From Haemaphysalis longicornis (Eukaryota; Arthropoda; Arachnida; Ixodida; Ixodidae): 64,000 bases of DNA. The stretch spans positions 91,171,767 through 91,235,766 of the forward strand of contig CM023453.1 in assembly GCA_013339765.2 (NCBI GenBank), in the 5' to 3' direction. Positions 30,832-42,665 of this stretch are shown piece by piece. The notes below the pieces were generated by a model that had not been told where the DNA came from, did no database searches, and saw only the letters and a program-made list of their open reading frames with translations. Every line of letters starts with the position of its first letter. The stretch's first letter is position 1. A program made the translations under genes and the position numbers.

Positions 30832-33530
30832 ATGGCCACGGGTGAGTGCCTGGTGGATTACCCCCCCTGTCCCCCAGGACTTGCAGTGTACCCAGTGTAA
30901 TTCCGTTCTTCTGTCCGCTCTCCTCGAACACTATAGCTCCACGCACTGTTTAGATCCAAGCTGGAGGTGTACTAAGTGTAGGCTGAGGCATGATAAGGGC
31001 CGAGTAAGGGCGTCGCATTACAGCCGATGCCAGACCCCGCCCGACCAAGCCCATGCTTACGTTCCGGGAAGATCGTTGTCAGCTTCTTCTTGTGGTTGGG
31101 CGGAGCCAGCCTATGGAGCCATCATCGTTAGCTACCCTCCTGAGAAGAAGTGTTCCCTGTGTGGTTGGGAGGTGTCGTCAATGCTGGCACCGACCAGCCA
31201 TTACAGGGACACTCATGACAAGGTAGTGCTCTGGAGCTGTTCGAGTTGTAAACAATTTGAATACAGTACAATAAGCTCTGTTTCGTCGCACTTTACAAGA
31301 TGTTCGAGGAGAGCGGCGAAACCCGCTCCTGCAGACGGGAGCCGTGCTCCGATCCTGGGCCGCCTACACCCAGGGTTAGGGATGGGAACTCTCGGGCTCG
31401 CAACCTTGCGTCGCAGTGGCACCCTCCTGTTGTCGCCAATGCCTCTCCAGACCTTTCTACTGGTACTCTGGCTGCGGGTTGGGAGGAGGCTGAACTAGAG
31501 GAGCTGGCGTGCCTGCGGCTGAGGGTAGGTCCGCGGGTGCCCGTGAAGGACCTGCAGCCTCATTTCCCCACCCGAACTGTCCTGGCCATTCAACACGCGC
31601 TGAGAATAGCGACATACCGCCGCGTCCTCAAGAATGTGCAGGGTAGGGTCTCTCGGGACTCTTCGCAGAGGTCCTCCCCGGCCGGTGATCTTTCAGGCCA
31701 GCGTGCGCAGGTGCAACACCTCCACCATTCTGCGGGCGTTCCTCCCGCCCCACCAGACGCTCCCGTCCCCTCGACTGGCCCGTCCGCTCCCTCCCCCAGC
31801 AGCCCCGTGGACGCCGCCACGACACTCCTCGGAGCCTGCCCGAAGGTGGTCAGACCTGTCGAGCCTTGGGCTTCAGGGCCAAATGAGGGCTCTAGACTCA
31901 ACAACAGGGGCCCAGCCTGGCGGCGCCTACAGACACGGGGCCTTTTAAGTTCTCTCCGACGAGAATGGGGAGGACGTTGAGGAGGGTGTGCCGGGGCCAT
32001 CGCGCCCGCACGAGAGGGAGGTGAGCGCCCCACAGGAGTCCGTTCGGGATGGGCCTCACGTCGTCTCCTGAGGACCCCCTTGCGGCAGGACAAGGTCCGG
32101 GAGGAGGCTCACCGCCACTGGGGCCACCTGCGGTCGGCGCGACCATCCCCCCTCGCCGCCGGAGTCCCTGACACAGGGGTGGATATTGTCGCTGCAGAGA
32201 CTGCAAGGGCGATACAACCCAGTGGCGCTGGTGGTGCGGTGCGGAGTCTGCTCAACGAGGGTCGCGCCGCCTGCGTGCTGGGGACCCTGTAACCACTGCG
32301 AGAGTCCGACACGGAAACGGAGCCGGCGCCGGAGTCCGCCAGCACTCCACGAAGGGGTGAGTTTTCGGCAACTCTGGCGGCAACCCTACCTTCACTGCCC
32401 GCGACGGGCTCAATAGTTCGCGGGCCGGCGGTTGATGTGGCCAGTGCTTATCTGCGTTGGACAGAGGAACAGCTGCTAGCTGCTCCTGGCCAGGGCAGAG
32501 CTGCAGGTACCGGGAAACGTCAAAAACGTCAATGCAGCTCTGGAGCCTCTTTTCCATACCCGTAGCTATGCCTCGATTAAGGGCATGAGACATACAGATA
32601 GGTACAGAAGGGTGCTGGCCGCGGAGGCTGAGCGGGTCCAGGCGGATACAGGCTCTTCGGGGAGCTCTCGGTGACGTAGAGGCTCTTCGCCCCACGTCGA
32701 TGGCACTACTACTACACAAAGCCCCTTGGACTCAGTCCCCGAGGTGCCTGGTATCAAGGCCACACTGGAATCAAGGGCACTTAGACCCAGTCCCCGAGGT
32801 GCCTGATATCAAGGCCACACAGGATAAGTACAAGTTGAATGTTCCCGGCCTGGCATACAATTTGGGTACCCTGCCGCTGCAAATGCAAGAACTGCAACAT
32901 ATATATATAGGCACTTTGGGGTGAGGTTAAAGGGCCAGGGGAAGCCTAGGCAGGATGCGGAGCGCGTGGTAAAGGCCCCGGGGAAGTCTTCCCGCTCTTT
33001 CAAGCGCCACCTGTACAAGGAGCACCAGCGGCTCTATTCAGTAGGGCCAAAGGAGCTCCTGGAAGAACTTTTGGCGGGGTCCGGCAGTTTGGGGCCGATA
33101 TCTCTGGAGAGCATCCACGAGGTGTTCGACCCCATCCTGAGGGACCCTTCCTCTATGGTGCGGTGTGTTGGTGTGCGGGAGGGCTCCCTAAGGGAGGATG
33201 CTCCTCTGATTGGTGAGGGGGAGGTTATGCTGGTTCTACAGTGTCTACAGACACAGATGGCACTGGGTCCTGACGGCCTCACTGTGCGGAAGCAGCAGAA
33301 GATTCCGGCAGACGTATTGGTCCATGTGTTTAACAACTGGCCTACCTTTAACAACTGGCCTACCATGCGTTTAACAACTGGCCTACTATGTGTTTAACTT
33401 TGCCTCCCTACCAGACGAGCTCCCCAGCTCCCGCACGGTTTTTATTCCGAAACGCGCCAAAGCAGCATCGGCGCCCGAGCTCCGGCCTATGACAATATCC
33501 ACTATCCTTATCCGTATTTATTCTGATGAA
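30832..33530 (+). mobile_element. R2-type LINE, 5' half: zinc fingers, Myb, start of RT
   Basis: The forward frames give four Cys/His units in order: QCTQCNSVLLSALLEHYSST, RCTKCRLRHDKGR with H and C, KCSLCGWE with HYRDTH, and SCSSCKQFE with HFTRC. A proline-rich linker and a Myb-like helix set follow (WEEAELEELACLRLR, then RTVLAIQHALRIATYRRVL). The RT approach region has FDPILRDPSS, and QMALGPDGL matches the conserved GPDGL. In the next frame come SLPDELPSSRTVFIPK and LRPMTISTILIRIY, RT blocks 0-1. The sequence breaks off near 33530. Zinc fingers plus Myb before the RT are the signature of R2-group LINEs. Frameshifts lie in the C-run near 30860, near 31420, and several times between 31980 and 32920. 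Confidence 0.75.
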
Positions 33531-34438
33531 GCTGAACACTTTGGTTTATGGCTGCATCACGCATAAGGCAATGCCCATAGCATCGGCAAGGACAACTACA
33601 GGTGGTCATTCTCACTACCGTAACTAATTCTGAAGAAGAGTTTTTCTACCGTTTGTAGCTCCATTTTCTTCTGGTGAAGTTTTAAAGCACACTGTGTCTC
33701 CTTTTTGTAGTTGCCCCTCATCTAGTGCAGCTCTTTAAAATTTCACCATGTACCAACTCTCCCAAACCATTACTCTGCTGAGCTTTCTTGTGGTGTATCA
33801 TACTTTCTTGTGCATGACTACTTATTCTTGTACCTAAAGCTTTCAATACGTGATTTCCTTGTTAATTAAAGGTTTGGTTCATACATTTAGTCACGTATCG
33901 CTCCTGCAGGCACAAAGAGGAAACATGGGAGGCGTTTGTGACTTGGACAAGACAATTATATAACACAGAGAAAAGCTCCCAAGGAAACAGACACCTCAAA
34001 ACAACACAAACCCGAACTAATAGCAGAACCACATTGCTAGATTGACCAGCAGCCGATTCGAGTACCGTCATCTCCGTCACCATTGCACTCGTCTTGCAGT
34101 CGTCTTCATTGCACTTTCTTTTTCCCGCAACCAGTCGGCATTGACCGTTTCTGCGCCGTTTAAACAGACTAAACACAGTTGGTGCTAGTTTCTCTTTTTG
34201 TGTTACCGACGTAAAGGCACGATCCCACTGCGATTCACCTTGCCATGCGACGTTGCAAAGCGATGAGCCGGCCGTCGCTTTTCGATGGCAGAGATCACTC
34301 GAACCGATTTCCTCGTCGCGCGACGGCCATTGCAGCCCATAGGAGCCGGGTTCAACGTGACGTCCAGGAAGCTCTGCAGGATTGTTTACATCTGCTTTCT
34401 TTTATGGCGGGAAACACAGCAGCCTACGCTTGATCAGC
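33531..34438. other. No recognised gene
   Basis: AT-rich sequence with short frames only. No LINE domains continue after 33530. Confidence 0.4.
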
Positions 34439-34592
34439 ATGACTACCGAAGCTCCCATCGGTTTTTCAGTGGAAGTGCTGATCTAAGTGGTGAAAGGGTA
34501 CCCCTTTTTAACTAACAAGCACCCAGACTTCAAGAACCGGCAGAAGAAGGCTGTGGCGTGGCACCAAATGGGCATTTTGTTTCCCCTGCCAG
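34439..34592 (+). pseudogene. MADF-domain exon with premature stop
   Basis: ATG at 34439 opens MTTEAPIGFSVEVLI, then a TAA (34484-34486), then VVKGYPFLTNKHPDFKNRQK and KAVAWHQMG, ending at donor CCAG|GTACGT. The pattern L-I-x-x-V-x-x-x-P-x-L-x-x-x-x-HPDFKN-x-x-K-K-x-x-AW is the start of a MADF (Myb/SANT-like) DNA-binding domain. The stop sits where a charged residue is usual, so a single-base change has likely killed the copy. The rest of the MADF domain was not found. Confidence 0.65.
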
Positions 34593-35824
34593 GTACGTGC
34601 AAGCATTCTACCCGGGCATGTTCGGCGCCCTCAATCTGTCGCTATCAGCTCAGTTTTTACAAAAAAACACAGGTTCAGCTGATGTGCAAGAATTGAAGTT
34701 GCCCACATCTTCCCTGTTTTAGACTAAGAGGATTTTAGTGCACACGCGAAGTAGCTCTCACAGCTACATAGTGGTATTGCCAGGTTGGAGGACTGGAGTT
34801 ACAGGTACAGTCTGTTCCAAGCATGGTAGAACCAGTGAAGCTAATATATTCTGCAGACATTTCTTACATTGCTGTTGTGCATGTCCGCAAACGTAATAAA
34901 ACTTAACCAGAGTTTGTAATCAATAATGAAAAAAATACAGATTTCGCACGCAGCTTGCACCGCTGTTCCCAGTCAAAAATTATTACATTAGTATTGGTAT
35001 TGAGTTGCAAATTGAGAAGTGGCTCGATGGCTGTCATGCAAAGGAAGGTTCAAGGATAGAAATTATATACATATCAAAAGTCTTCTATTTTACATGTGCA
35101 GGTTCTTCATGGATGCACGTCTGTCCCCACAAGAGCCCGCTCAACAGTAAGCTCACTTTTCACTTTATAGTTGTTAATTTTCACATAGGAATAAGTGTGC
35201 TCTCCAAAGAAAGGAATTTCCTGCACAACCAGTATCTCAATTGGATTTACAGATGACCACAGAAGCGGCGCAGGACAGCTGCAAGGTATGCACATGTTCA
35301 TTAAAGTAGCATTAAAAGTTTTACACAAGCCTCAAGTCTTTAAAAAGTGATGGAATTAGAAATTAGTAAATTTAAAAAGACATGTTTTGCTTTCACATCT
35401 TCCAGCTGAAAGAAGCAGGAAACTAGAAGCGCGTCCTTCCATAGCATTTTCTGTCTTATTTTTATGTGAACTGTGGAAGGGGCCATAATGGCAAAACTTT
35501 TCGTGGCCGAACTGTCAACAGGGAGCAACAGCCGACTAGGAAATGAGGAAGTGCATGGCTAATGGGAGCTGACACGCCTTTCTAAATAAATAAATCTTTG
35601 GTCGTGATGGCCCTGTTTTGAGCAATGTGACGGCCTCCATTTTAAAAATTTCAATTATCGAACACTTGTGCATTTGTTGAACCTATGCTTTTTCATTGAA
35701 TTACTGTGATATCCTAACCGTTTAGTGTTTTTTTACCCATCTGGAAACCCTGCTGGAGTAAGGACAGCTTACGGTCATTTCCCCTTGTAAGCAATGCTTG
35801 TTTCTTGGCAAATTACTTTTGCAG

Positions 35825-36022
35825 CTGTGGAGACGAGCAGGCCTTGCTCGAGCTGCTGTGGAGCACCTTGGTGCTTTGAGGTCTTTCAGGGCAGCCCAAA
35901 ACAAAGATGAAATATGCTACTTCTGCATGCGCCTCAATGCATGGCTGAGAACCCTGCCACGAGATGTGGCTGAGGACCTGATCAACAGCATTGAAAACGC
36001 AGTACATGAGAGCCATGCGTGA
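35825..36022 (+). CDS. BESS-like C-terminal exon
   Basis: After acceptor acttttgcag the frame LWRRAGLARAAVEHLGAL continues to NKDEICYFCMRLNAWLRTLP and EDLINSIENAVHESHA, then a stop. The D-E-x-x-x-F...S/N-x-x-x-x-L-x-x-LP...I-x-x-x-x spacing resembles the BESS protein-protein interaction motif that often ends MADF proteins. It lies 1.2 kb after the MADF exon on the same strand, so both may come from one gene. The match is by eye and modest. Confidence 0.4.
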   Translation: MWRRAGLARAAVEHLGALRSFRAAQNKDEICYFCMRLNAWLRTLPRDVAEDLINSIENAVHESHA

Positions 36023-36176
36023 CAGTGAGCGGAAGGATGGCAAGTTGGGCCTGAGCATTCCAAAAAACACAGCGCGAAGGAGACAGGAGCAAAAAGGAGG
36101 GGCGACGGCACTAAAAAAATGCCTTCAAGACGAAGAGGTAAAATTTGCGTACCCTTAATTTTGCCTGCTTTTCTAG

Positions 36177-38934
36177 GCCCTCTGGACAGTTACTGCTGCC
36201 CCAGTCGAAGAGCGCTTTGAATATCCGTTGGCAGCATTCCTTGCGTGGTGCGACCTGCTGGGAGAAAAAGGAAGAGGGCCTCCTCAACTTTAAAGAGTGC
36301 TTCCTCAAGTACTACGCCAAGCGCCCCCCAGTTTGGGAAGCCCGTTTCTGAAAAGAAGCTGGAATCAACACGAATATGTGGCTCAAGGCACTACATAGGG
36401 TCATCAAATATTGCTACCTGGAAGGAGAGAGAAACAAAAGAGTTGACAAATTAATGTAAGTCTTATTGAAGTTGACCAGAAACAAAATTTCTGATCCCGT
36501 GATTAAGCTGGTAAAAATGCCGAGAGTGAATTCAACCAGGAAACACGAGCAAGGCATAAAGCAAGTACCAAGATTCCACAGGATTACATCAAACAAGCCG
36601 GCATCAGTCGATGGACCGTCAAGTCACAGTCTTCTCCGACAATGTACGTGGTGACAGAGCAAAAGAAAGGAACTTGCCAAACCTGCAAGGTGTGCATCCG
36701 CAACAAATCTTGTTGCTGCCCCAACAACCAGCTCAGAAGACATATGTGCAAGCATATCCACAGTCTTTACAAGCCGGCATCAGTCGATGGACCGTCAAGT
36801 CACAGTCTTCTCCGACAATGTACGTGGTGACAGAGCAAAAGAAAAGAACTTGCCAAACCTGCACGGTGTGCATCCGCAACAAATCTTGTTGCTGCCCCAA
36901 CAACGAGCTCAGAAGACATATGTGCAAGCATATCCACAGTCTTTTGCAACCCTGCAGACAAGGCAACCTCCTCAACTTTAAAGAGTGCTTCCTCAAGTAC
37001 TACGCCAAGTGCCCCCCAGTTTGGGAAGCCCGTTTCTGAAAAGAAGCTGGAATCAACACGAATATGTGGCTCAAGGCACTACATAGGGTCATCAAATATT
37101 GCTACCTGGAAGGAGAGAGAAACAAAAGAGTTGACAAATTAATGTAAGTCTTATTGAAGTTGACCCAGAAACAAAATTTACTGAAATCCCGTGATTAAGC
37201 TGGTAAAAAATGCCGAGAGTGAATTCAACCAGGAAACAACGAGCAAGGCATAAAGCAAGTACAAGATTCCACAGGATTGACATCAACAAAGCCGGCATCA
37301 GTCGATGGACTGTCAAGTCACAGTCTTCTCCGACAATGTACGTGGTGACAGAGCAAAAGAAAGGAACTTGCCAAACCTGCAAGGTGTGCATCCGCAACAA
37401 ATCTTGTTGCTGCCCCAACAACCAGCTCAGAAGACATATGTGCAAGCATATCCACAGTCTTTACAAGCCGGCATCAGTCGATGGACCGTCAAGTCACAGT
37501 CTTCTCCGACAATGTACGTGGTGACAGAGCAAAAGAAAGAAACTTGCCAAACCTGCAAGGTGTGCATCCGCAACAAAATCTTGTTGCTGCCCCAACAACG
37601 AGCTCAGAAGACATACGTGCAAGCATAATCCACAGTCTTTTGCAACCCTGCAGACAAGGCAACCTCCACAAACTTTAAAGAGTGCTTCCTCAAGTACTAC
37701 GCCAAGCGCCCCCCAGTTTGGTGCAACACCAGTTTCGAAAGATAGTGGCAAGTCAATCACGAATATTGCTACAAGGGCATACATCGAGGTCATCAAATAT
37801 TGCTGACAGCTGGAAGGAAGAGAAACAAAAGATTGACAAACAATGCTATTGAAGTTGACCAGAAACAAAATTTGCTGATCCCGTGATCAAGCTGGCTCAA
37901 AAAGCCGATAGTGAATTCAATCCAGTCTTCGACAACACTGAGACAAGGCAAAAGCAAGAACGAGAACCTGCGTTCCCAAAAATGATTCCACATCGGACCA
38001 ACAAGTCAAGCCCCCGGCACCAGTCGATGGACTGTCAACACAGTCTTCTCAAGGACAATGGTACGTGGTTGACAGAGCAAAAGAAAGGAAACTTGCAACC
38101 TGCAAGGTGTGCATCCGCAAACAAATCTTGTTGCTGCCCCAACAACCAGACAGACAGACATATAGCAAGCAGATCCACAGGTCTTTAACAAGCCGGCATC
38201 AGTCGATGGACCGTCAAGTCACAGTCTTCTCCGACAATGTACGTGGTGACAGAGCAAAAGAAAGGAACTTGCCAAACCTGCAAGGTGTGCATCCGCAACA
38301 AATCTTGTTGCTGCCCCAACAACGAGCTCAGAAGACATACGTGCAAGCATATCCACAGTCTTTTGCAACCCTGCAGACAAGGCAACCTCCTCAACTTTAA
38401 AGAGTGCTTCCTCAAGTACTACGCCAAGCGCCCCCCAGTTTGGGAAGCCCGTTTCTGAAAAGAAGCTGGAATCAACACGAATATGTGGCTCAAGGCACTA
38501 CATAGGGTCATCAAATATTGCTACCTGGAAGGAGAGAGAAACAAAAGAGTTGACAAATTAATGTAAGTCTTATTGAAGTTGACCAGAAACAAAATTTCTG
38601 ATCCCCTGATTAAGCTGGTAAAAATGCCGAGAGTGAATTCAACCAGGAAACACGAACAAGGCATAAAGCAAGTACCAAGATTCCACAGGATTACATCAAA
38701 CAAGCCGGCATCAGTCGATGGACCGTCAAGTCACAGTCTTCTCCGACAATGTACGTGGTGACAGAGCAAAAGAAAGGAACTTGCCAAACCTGCAAGGTGT
38801 GCATCCGCAACAAATCTTGTTGCTGCCCCAACAACGAGCTCAGAAGACATACGTGCAAGCATATCCACAGTCTTTTGCAACCCTGCAGACAAGGCAAAAA
38901 TGATGACACTGCAGATGCACAGCCTCACATCCAG
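36177..38934 (+). pseudogene. MULE/SWIM-type transposase C-terminus, tandemly amplified
   Basis: Exon-like start after ttgcctgcttttctag and end at donor CCAG|GTATGC (38934/38935). The unit encodes LLNFKECFLKYYAKRPPVWE, then in other frames INTNMWLKALHRVIKYCYLE and GERNKRVDKLM, then a SWIM-like zinc finger with CQTCKVC, SCCCPNN and MCKHIHSL (CxC...CxH). INTNM-x-x-E/A-x-HR with a later SWIM is typical of MULE-type transposases. A stop after WEARF recurs in three of the four copies and frames shift within each, so nothing full length is made. The catalytic DDE core is not in the window. Confidence 0.65.
36280..38900 (+). repeat. Nested tandem array: four ~0.7-kb units with 175-bp subunits
   Basis: Units begin at about 36280, 36968, 37666 and 38388 (periods about 688, 698 and 722 bp). 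Within the first three, a 175-178 bp SWIM subunit beginning gccggcatcagtcgatgg is itself doubled (36598/36773, 37290/37466, 38014/38192). The fourth unit has only one (38704). Subunits are nearly identical except in unit 3, which carries many one- to three-base indels. Confidence 0.9.
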
Positions 38935-39519
38935 GTATGCTCATAGTAGTGACATAGTAGACATTATCTACAAAAAGAATTCAAGAAACTTTTAACACAT
39001 AATTTTACAAATCGCTAGGTGACTAAGAATAGTTATAAGATCTTGCAAGAGTAATTCACTGAAGCTTTTGAAGCCAGTCGACCTGTTATAGCTCCAGGCT
39101 AACGCACTGTTTCTATTCCACCCAGTTTTGTAAATGCTGGCACTACAATGCCGCAATTTTAAGCTTATGAAGAATTGCAGTGAAACTGTTTTGAAGTTAC
39201 AAATACTTCAATTGCAATACCATAATAGCAAACTGTTTTTTGTCAATGTGTTTTTGAAATATGCCCGACATTTCGCATCAGTTGGTCTTTATGCTTGCAA
39301 GTCAATATCATTGCGCAAGATACAGTGGGAGAGCTCTTGTATCATTCATGAAGTATCCCAGTGTAACAGTGCCAGGTGTGATACAGATGCGATACAGGAA
39401 AGTATTGTGTCATACATAGAAAGGCTATCCGCGGTGGACTATCCCACATCTATGTGAGCTAGTGGGAATGCTTTTGGATGAGCAGCATGTTGGAGCTGTG
39501 GAAAGGGAAAGCACATTGA

Positions 39520-40035
39520 AGACCACCCAGAAGACTGCCGTTATTCCATGCTTGCATGGCATTTCGCACCAGTTCATGAATGCGGGGCGGTGTGCGTGTA
39601 GTTTTCGATGCAACTAATAAACTGGGTGCTATGTGCCCCAAGGTCAACTGTTGTGAGCCTAGGCCACCTGTCCGTGCAAAAGAGCATCGCAGTCCGTTTC
39701 CTCCTTGTCAAAAGAACATTTATGAAATTCCCTTGACGTGTGCCCATGACTGCACTTGGGCAAACGGGGCGGTGCCTCGAATGACCGGTTGCTGGCGCAT
39801 GAAGCAACAATGAAAAGAGGTACAGGAAGCAACTTGGTGCTAAATTGCAAGACCCAATGCACCTTCAAAGCCTGTGTGCCAAAATTGGACCATACAAAAG
39901 TATTGAACAACTACAGCAAATAGCTGGGAAAAGGAAATTTTTGAGGCCTATGTTATTAACGAGATGGGGGAGAAATGCGTTAGCAAGCCTTCCATTGACC
40001 TGTTTGCCTGTGAGATCGACTATCTTTACGACTAG
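39520..40035 (+). mobile_element. Penelope-like GIY-YIG fragment, forward strand
   Basis: Across three frames the segment reads AVIPCLHGISHQFMNAG, then VRVVFDATNKLGAMCPKVN, then KNIYEIPLTCAHDCTWANG and RCLNDRLLAHEA. A last block resembles EIFEAY followed by a Cys and KPSI near 39940-40000. The order and motifs match the C-terminal third of the PLE at 21886-23450. It is truncated on both sides and has no inverted repeats. Confidence 0.7.
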
Positions 40036-40086
40036 AGAGTGCTGGTGCCATCACCGCTCTTACTTCGCTTTTTTTTTCCTGTTTTT

Positions 40087-40800
40087 TGTTTATTAGCGCA
40101 AGGCCAGCAACGGGCAAAGAGTGCCAAAACAATACTATTTATTAAGAGCAGTGGGATGGAATCAAACAGTCATAAAAATCAGCTGTAAAAGTGAAATAGA
40201 AAAGTGAAGTGGAACAAAGGAAAGTAGAGTATAGGGCTAGGCTAAGAATATGGACGATAGAGGACCAGTTGTAGAAGCTTTGTCTCAGGGAGATACTTTA
40301 AAAACCATTTGACCGAGAACATTAGCTCATCCGATAAAAAGAATGATGGATGGATTAGTCGCTAAGATCCTGGAATGTAATGTGTATGTAACCGCAGAAG
40401 CCCTACATGTAATTTGTATGTGAACCGCAGACAGGCCCTCGCCACACCTGCTACAAAGGGTATTGACAACCCAGTGAGCAGGTGTGAGTGCGTGACATAA
40501 GTGTGACCTATCCGCAGCCTAGCTAAGACGACTTCCACGTGTCTGTCTTGTCTGTCTTTCGTATTTTCTTAGACGTGGTTCTACAGTGTGTGGCTTGTGT
40601 TTTTGTGTATCCGATGTTTCCTGCCAAGATTTACAGATAGCCTTTCGTACCAATGGTTTGAGGTCAAGGTAGGGGACGTAGGGTACATCCACAGTGCTGC
40701 GGAGAGCGGCCACAGCAGCATTCTCATCAGCAATTCCGTTTCCCAGAATGCCGCTGTGACCCGGAACCAAGCGAACACTTTTAGTTCTAAGTTATAGGGA
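40087..40800 (-). mobile_element. I-type LINE: RNase H end and C-terminus (antisense)
   Basis: The minus-strand frame gives MVPGHSGILGNGIADENAAV (last RNase H motif) and a C-terminal part like the 15255-16030 copy, ending in gcactctttgcccgttgct-type sequence. It is more diverged than the other two copies. Confidence 0.75.
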
Positions 40801-41343
40801 GATATTAAAGACCTAATTACTAATTATGCGATTGAGAACAGAGTTTTTTGTTTGTTTGTAGGATTGTAAGGCTCTAACTGCACTTAAAGAGTCTGTAAAG
40901 AATATGGAGTGTTGTGTTATGGTTTGCATGATGTACTGTACTGAAATTAAAATGCCATACGCTTCTGCCGATTATACTACTGTTATGTTTAACTGAGCTA
41001 TGAAAATGGGGACAATGTGAAGCACATGAAACAGCAGAAGAAAACTTGGATGCACCAGTGTGAAAGGCGGTGTACAGGTATTTGTCTTTCAGTTGTAAAA
41101 AATGTTGCGTTATCTCTCTGGATGCATTTCACTTGTCAACAGACTTAAAAATATGTCACAAGAGATTGCTGACCTGTCCCAAGGCGGGACTAAGTCAGCA
41201 ACTGACGACTTCATGCTCTCTGCAAATGAAATTCCTAGTTCCTCTCCATGGGCTCTCACTGTCATGGAGAATGGAGCAAGTGAAGACGGATGCGCTGCGT
41301 GCAAATGAGTGGACGAAGTATTGTTAAGAATTAAATTACAAGG

Positions 41344-41690
41344 GTGATTTTTTATGGAGATCCCCTTAATGGCACAGTGTTCAGTATGCTGGTGTTCGAG
41401 GCTCCACTTATCCACTCTGCACATAGGGTTTCGATGGGGCTCGTCCAAACAGCTCCGGATGCAAGCCATAGCCCCATGTGCAACACTGGGTCCAACATTT
41501 TCAATGCGGCTTTACAGGCGGACCAATGGATGACACACCCGTAGTCTAACTGTGAGCCAACAAGATTAGTGAAAATGTGGAGAATTTGTTTGTCTGCCCC
41601 GTAGGAGCAATGTGAGAGGACCTGCAGGATATTCACTGTTTTAAGGACATTTATGCTTAAAGGCCCAACCACATGCACGCGTAAAACCGA
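41344..41690 (-). mobile_element. LINE RT thumb fragment (antisense), probably same copy as 40087-40800
   Basis: NILQVLSHCSYGAD, then LVGSQLDYGCVIHWSACKAA and LDPVLHMGLWLASGAVWTSP form the post-catalytic thumb of I/Jockey-type LINEs. In coding direction it precedes the RNase H end at 40800, so the two may be one element with about 540 bp of unrecognised sequence (40801-41343) between them. Confidence 0.7.
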
Positions 41691-42665
41691 CATACTCGCA
41701 CGACGTAAACCGCCGTAAGCGGGTAAGAAATCCGTGCACTCAGGCGCATGCCTAATGCATTGCTATGCGCCTGTTATGCTCAAGTTAGAGCCAGCCAGGC
41801 ATCGACGTAAACTTTCAAGCGCACGCTGTTGACGTCGACCTCTGGTGGTGATGACGTCTGGCCGTCCGGTCGCATATAATTGATAAACTAACCTCACTAT
41901 AAAACTAAGTCATTTGAAAAATACTAATTGATAAATTTATTCACCGTCATATGACCTGCTGGTCACATGACCACAAGCCTCCTGGGGGAATCGCGGTGAA
42001 ATCGAAACTTCTGGGATTCTGCGAGCGGCTGAGCAATGTCGGTCCCATTGTCGGAGATCGACAACAAGCTTTCGTATCAGAAGTGTTTGTTAGGGCGCCT
42101 CTTTGACAAGCAAATTGCCCGCAACATAAAAACAGGCCCAAGAAGCGAGCCCTCTGGGGTGAAGTTGCTTCTGGGAGATCATCATGGAGGTATGTGCACA
42201 TATTCTGTCTCCTGCTGTCGGCTATTGCTGTTGGTCGAAATAATTGTCATCTCCTTCATTCTCAGTGCCCACTGTCCAGACATGGTGGAAAACCCTTCGT
42301 GATAGATTCTGGAGTATACTGAAAAATTGAAGGGTAGAGGAGCAGAGCGGCAAAGGTGCCGAATATGACGGCGATGATGAGGAGGACGAAGTGAATGGCA
42401 CGCAAAACTTGAAACGTTCGAGGTGGTGTCATTACCCCCAGCTGAAATTTCTGTGAGATTAGATGGAAGGACGGCCGTAAGTGATTAATATATTAGCGTT
42501 TTCACGACGTCATCATTCAATTTTTTTTGCGAAAAGGTTGCTAATCGTGCGAGTGCATACCTTGTGCATACGTATTCGGAAGTTCGTTTTCACTCTACGG
42601 AGTTTTGTTTTAGCTCACAAGAGCTTGTTTAGGGGCTAGTCGCTACAATTTTTTATATAAATTTG

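Noticed and set aside
36280..38900. CRISPR-like array
   Set aside because: Units are 175 and about 700 bp, coding-derived and without unique spacers; the genome is eukaryotic.
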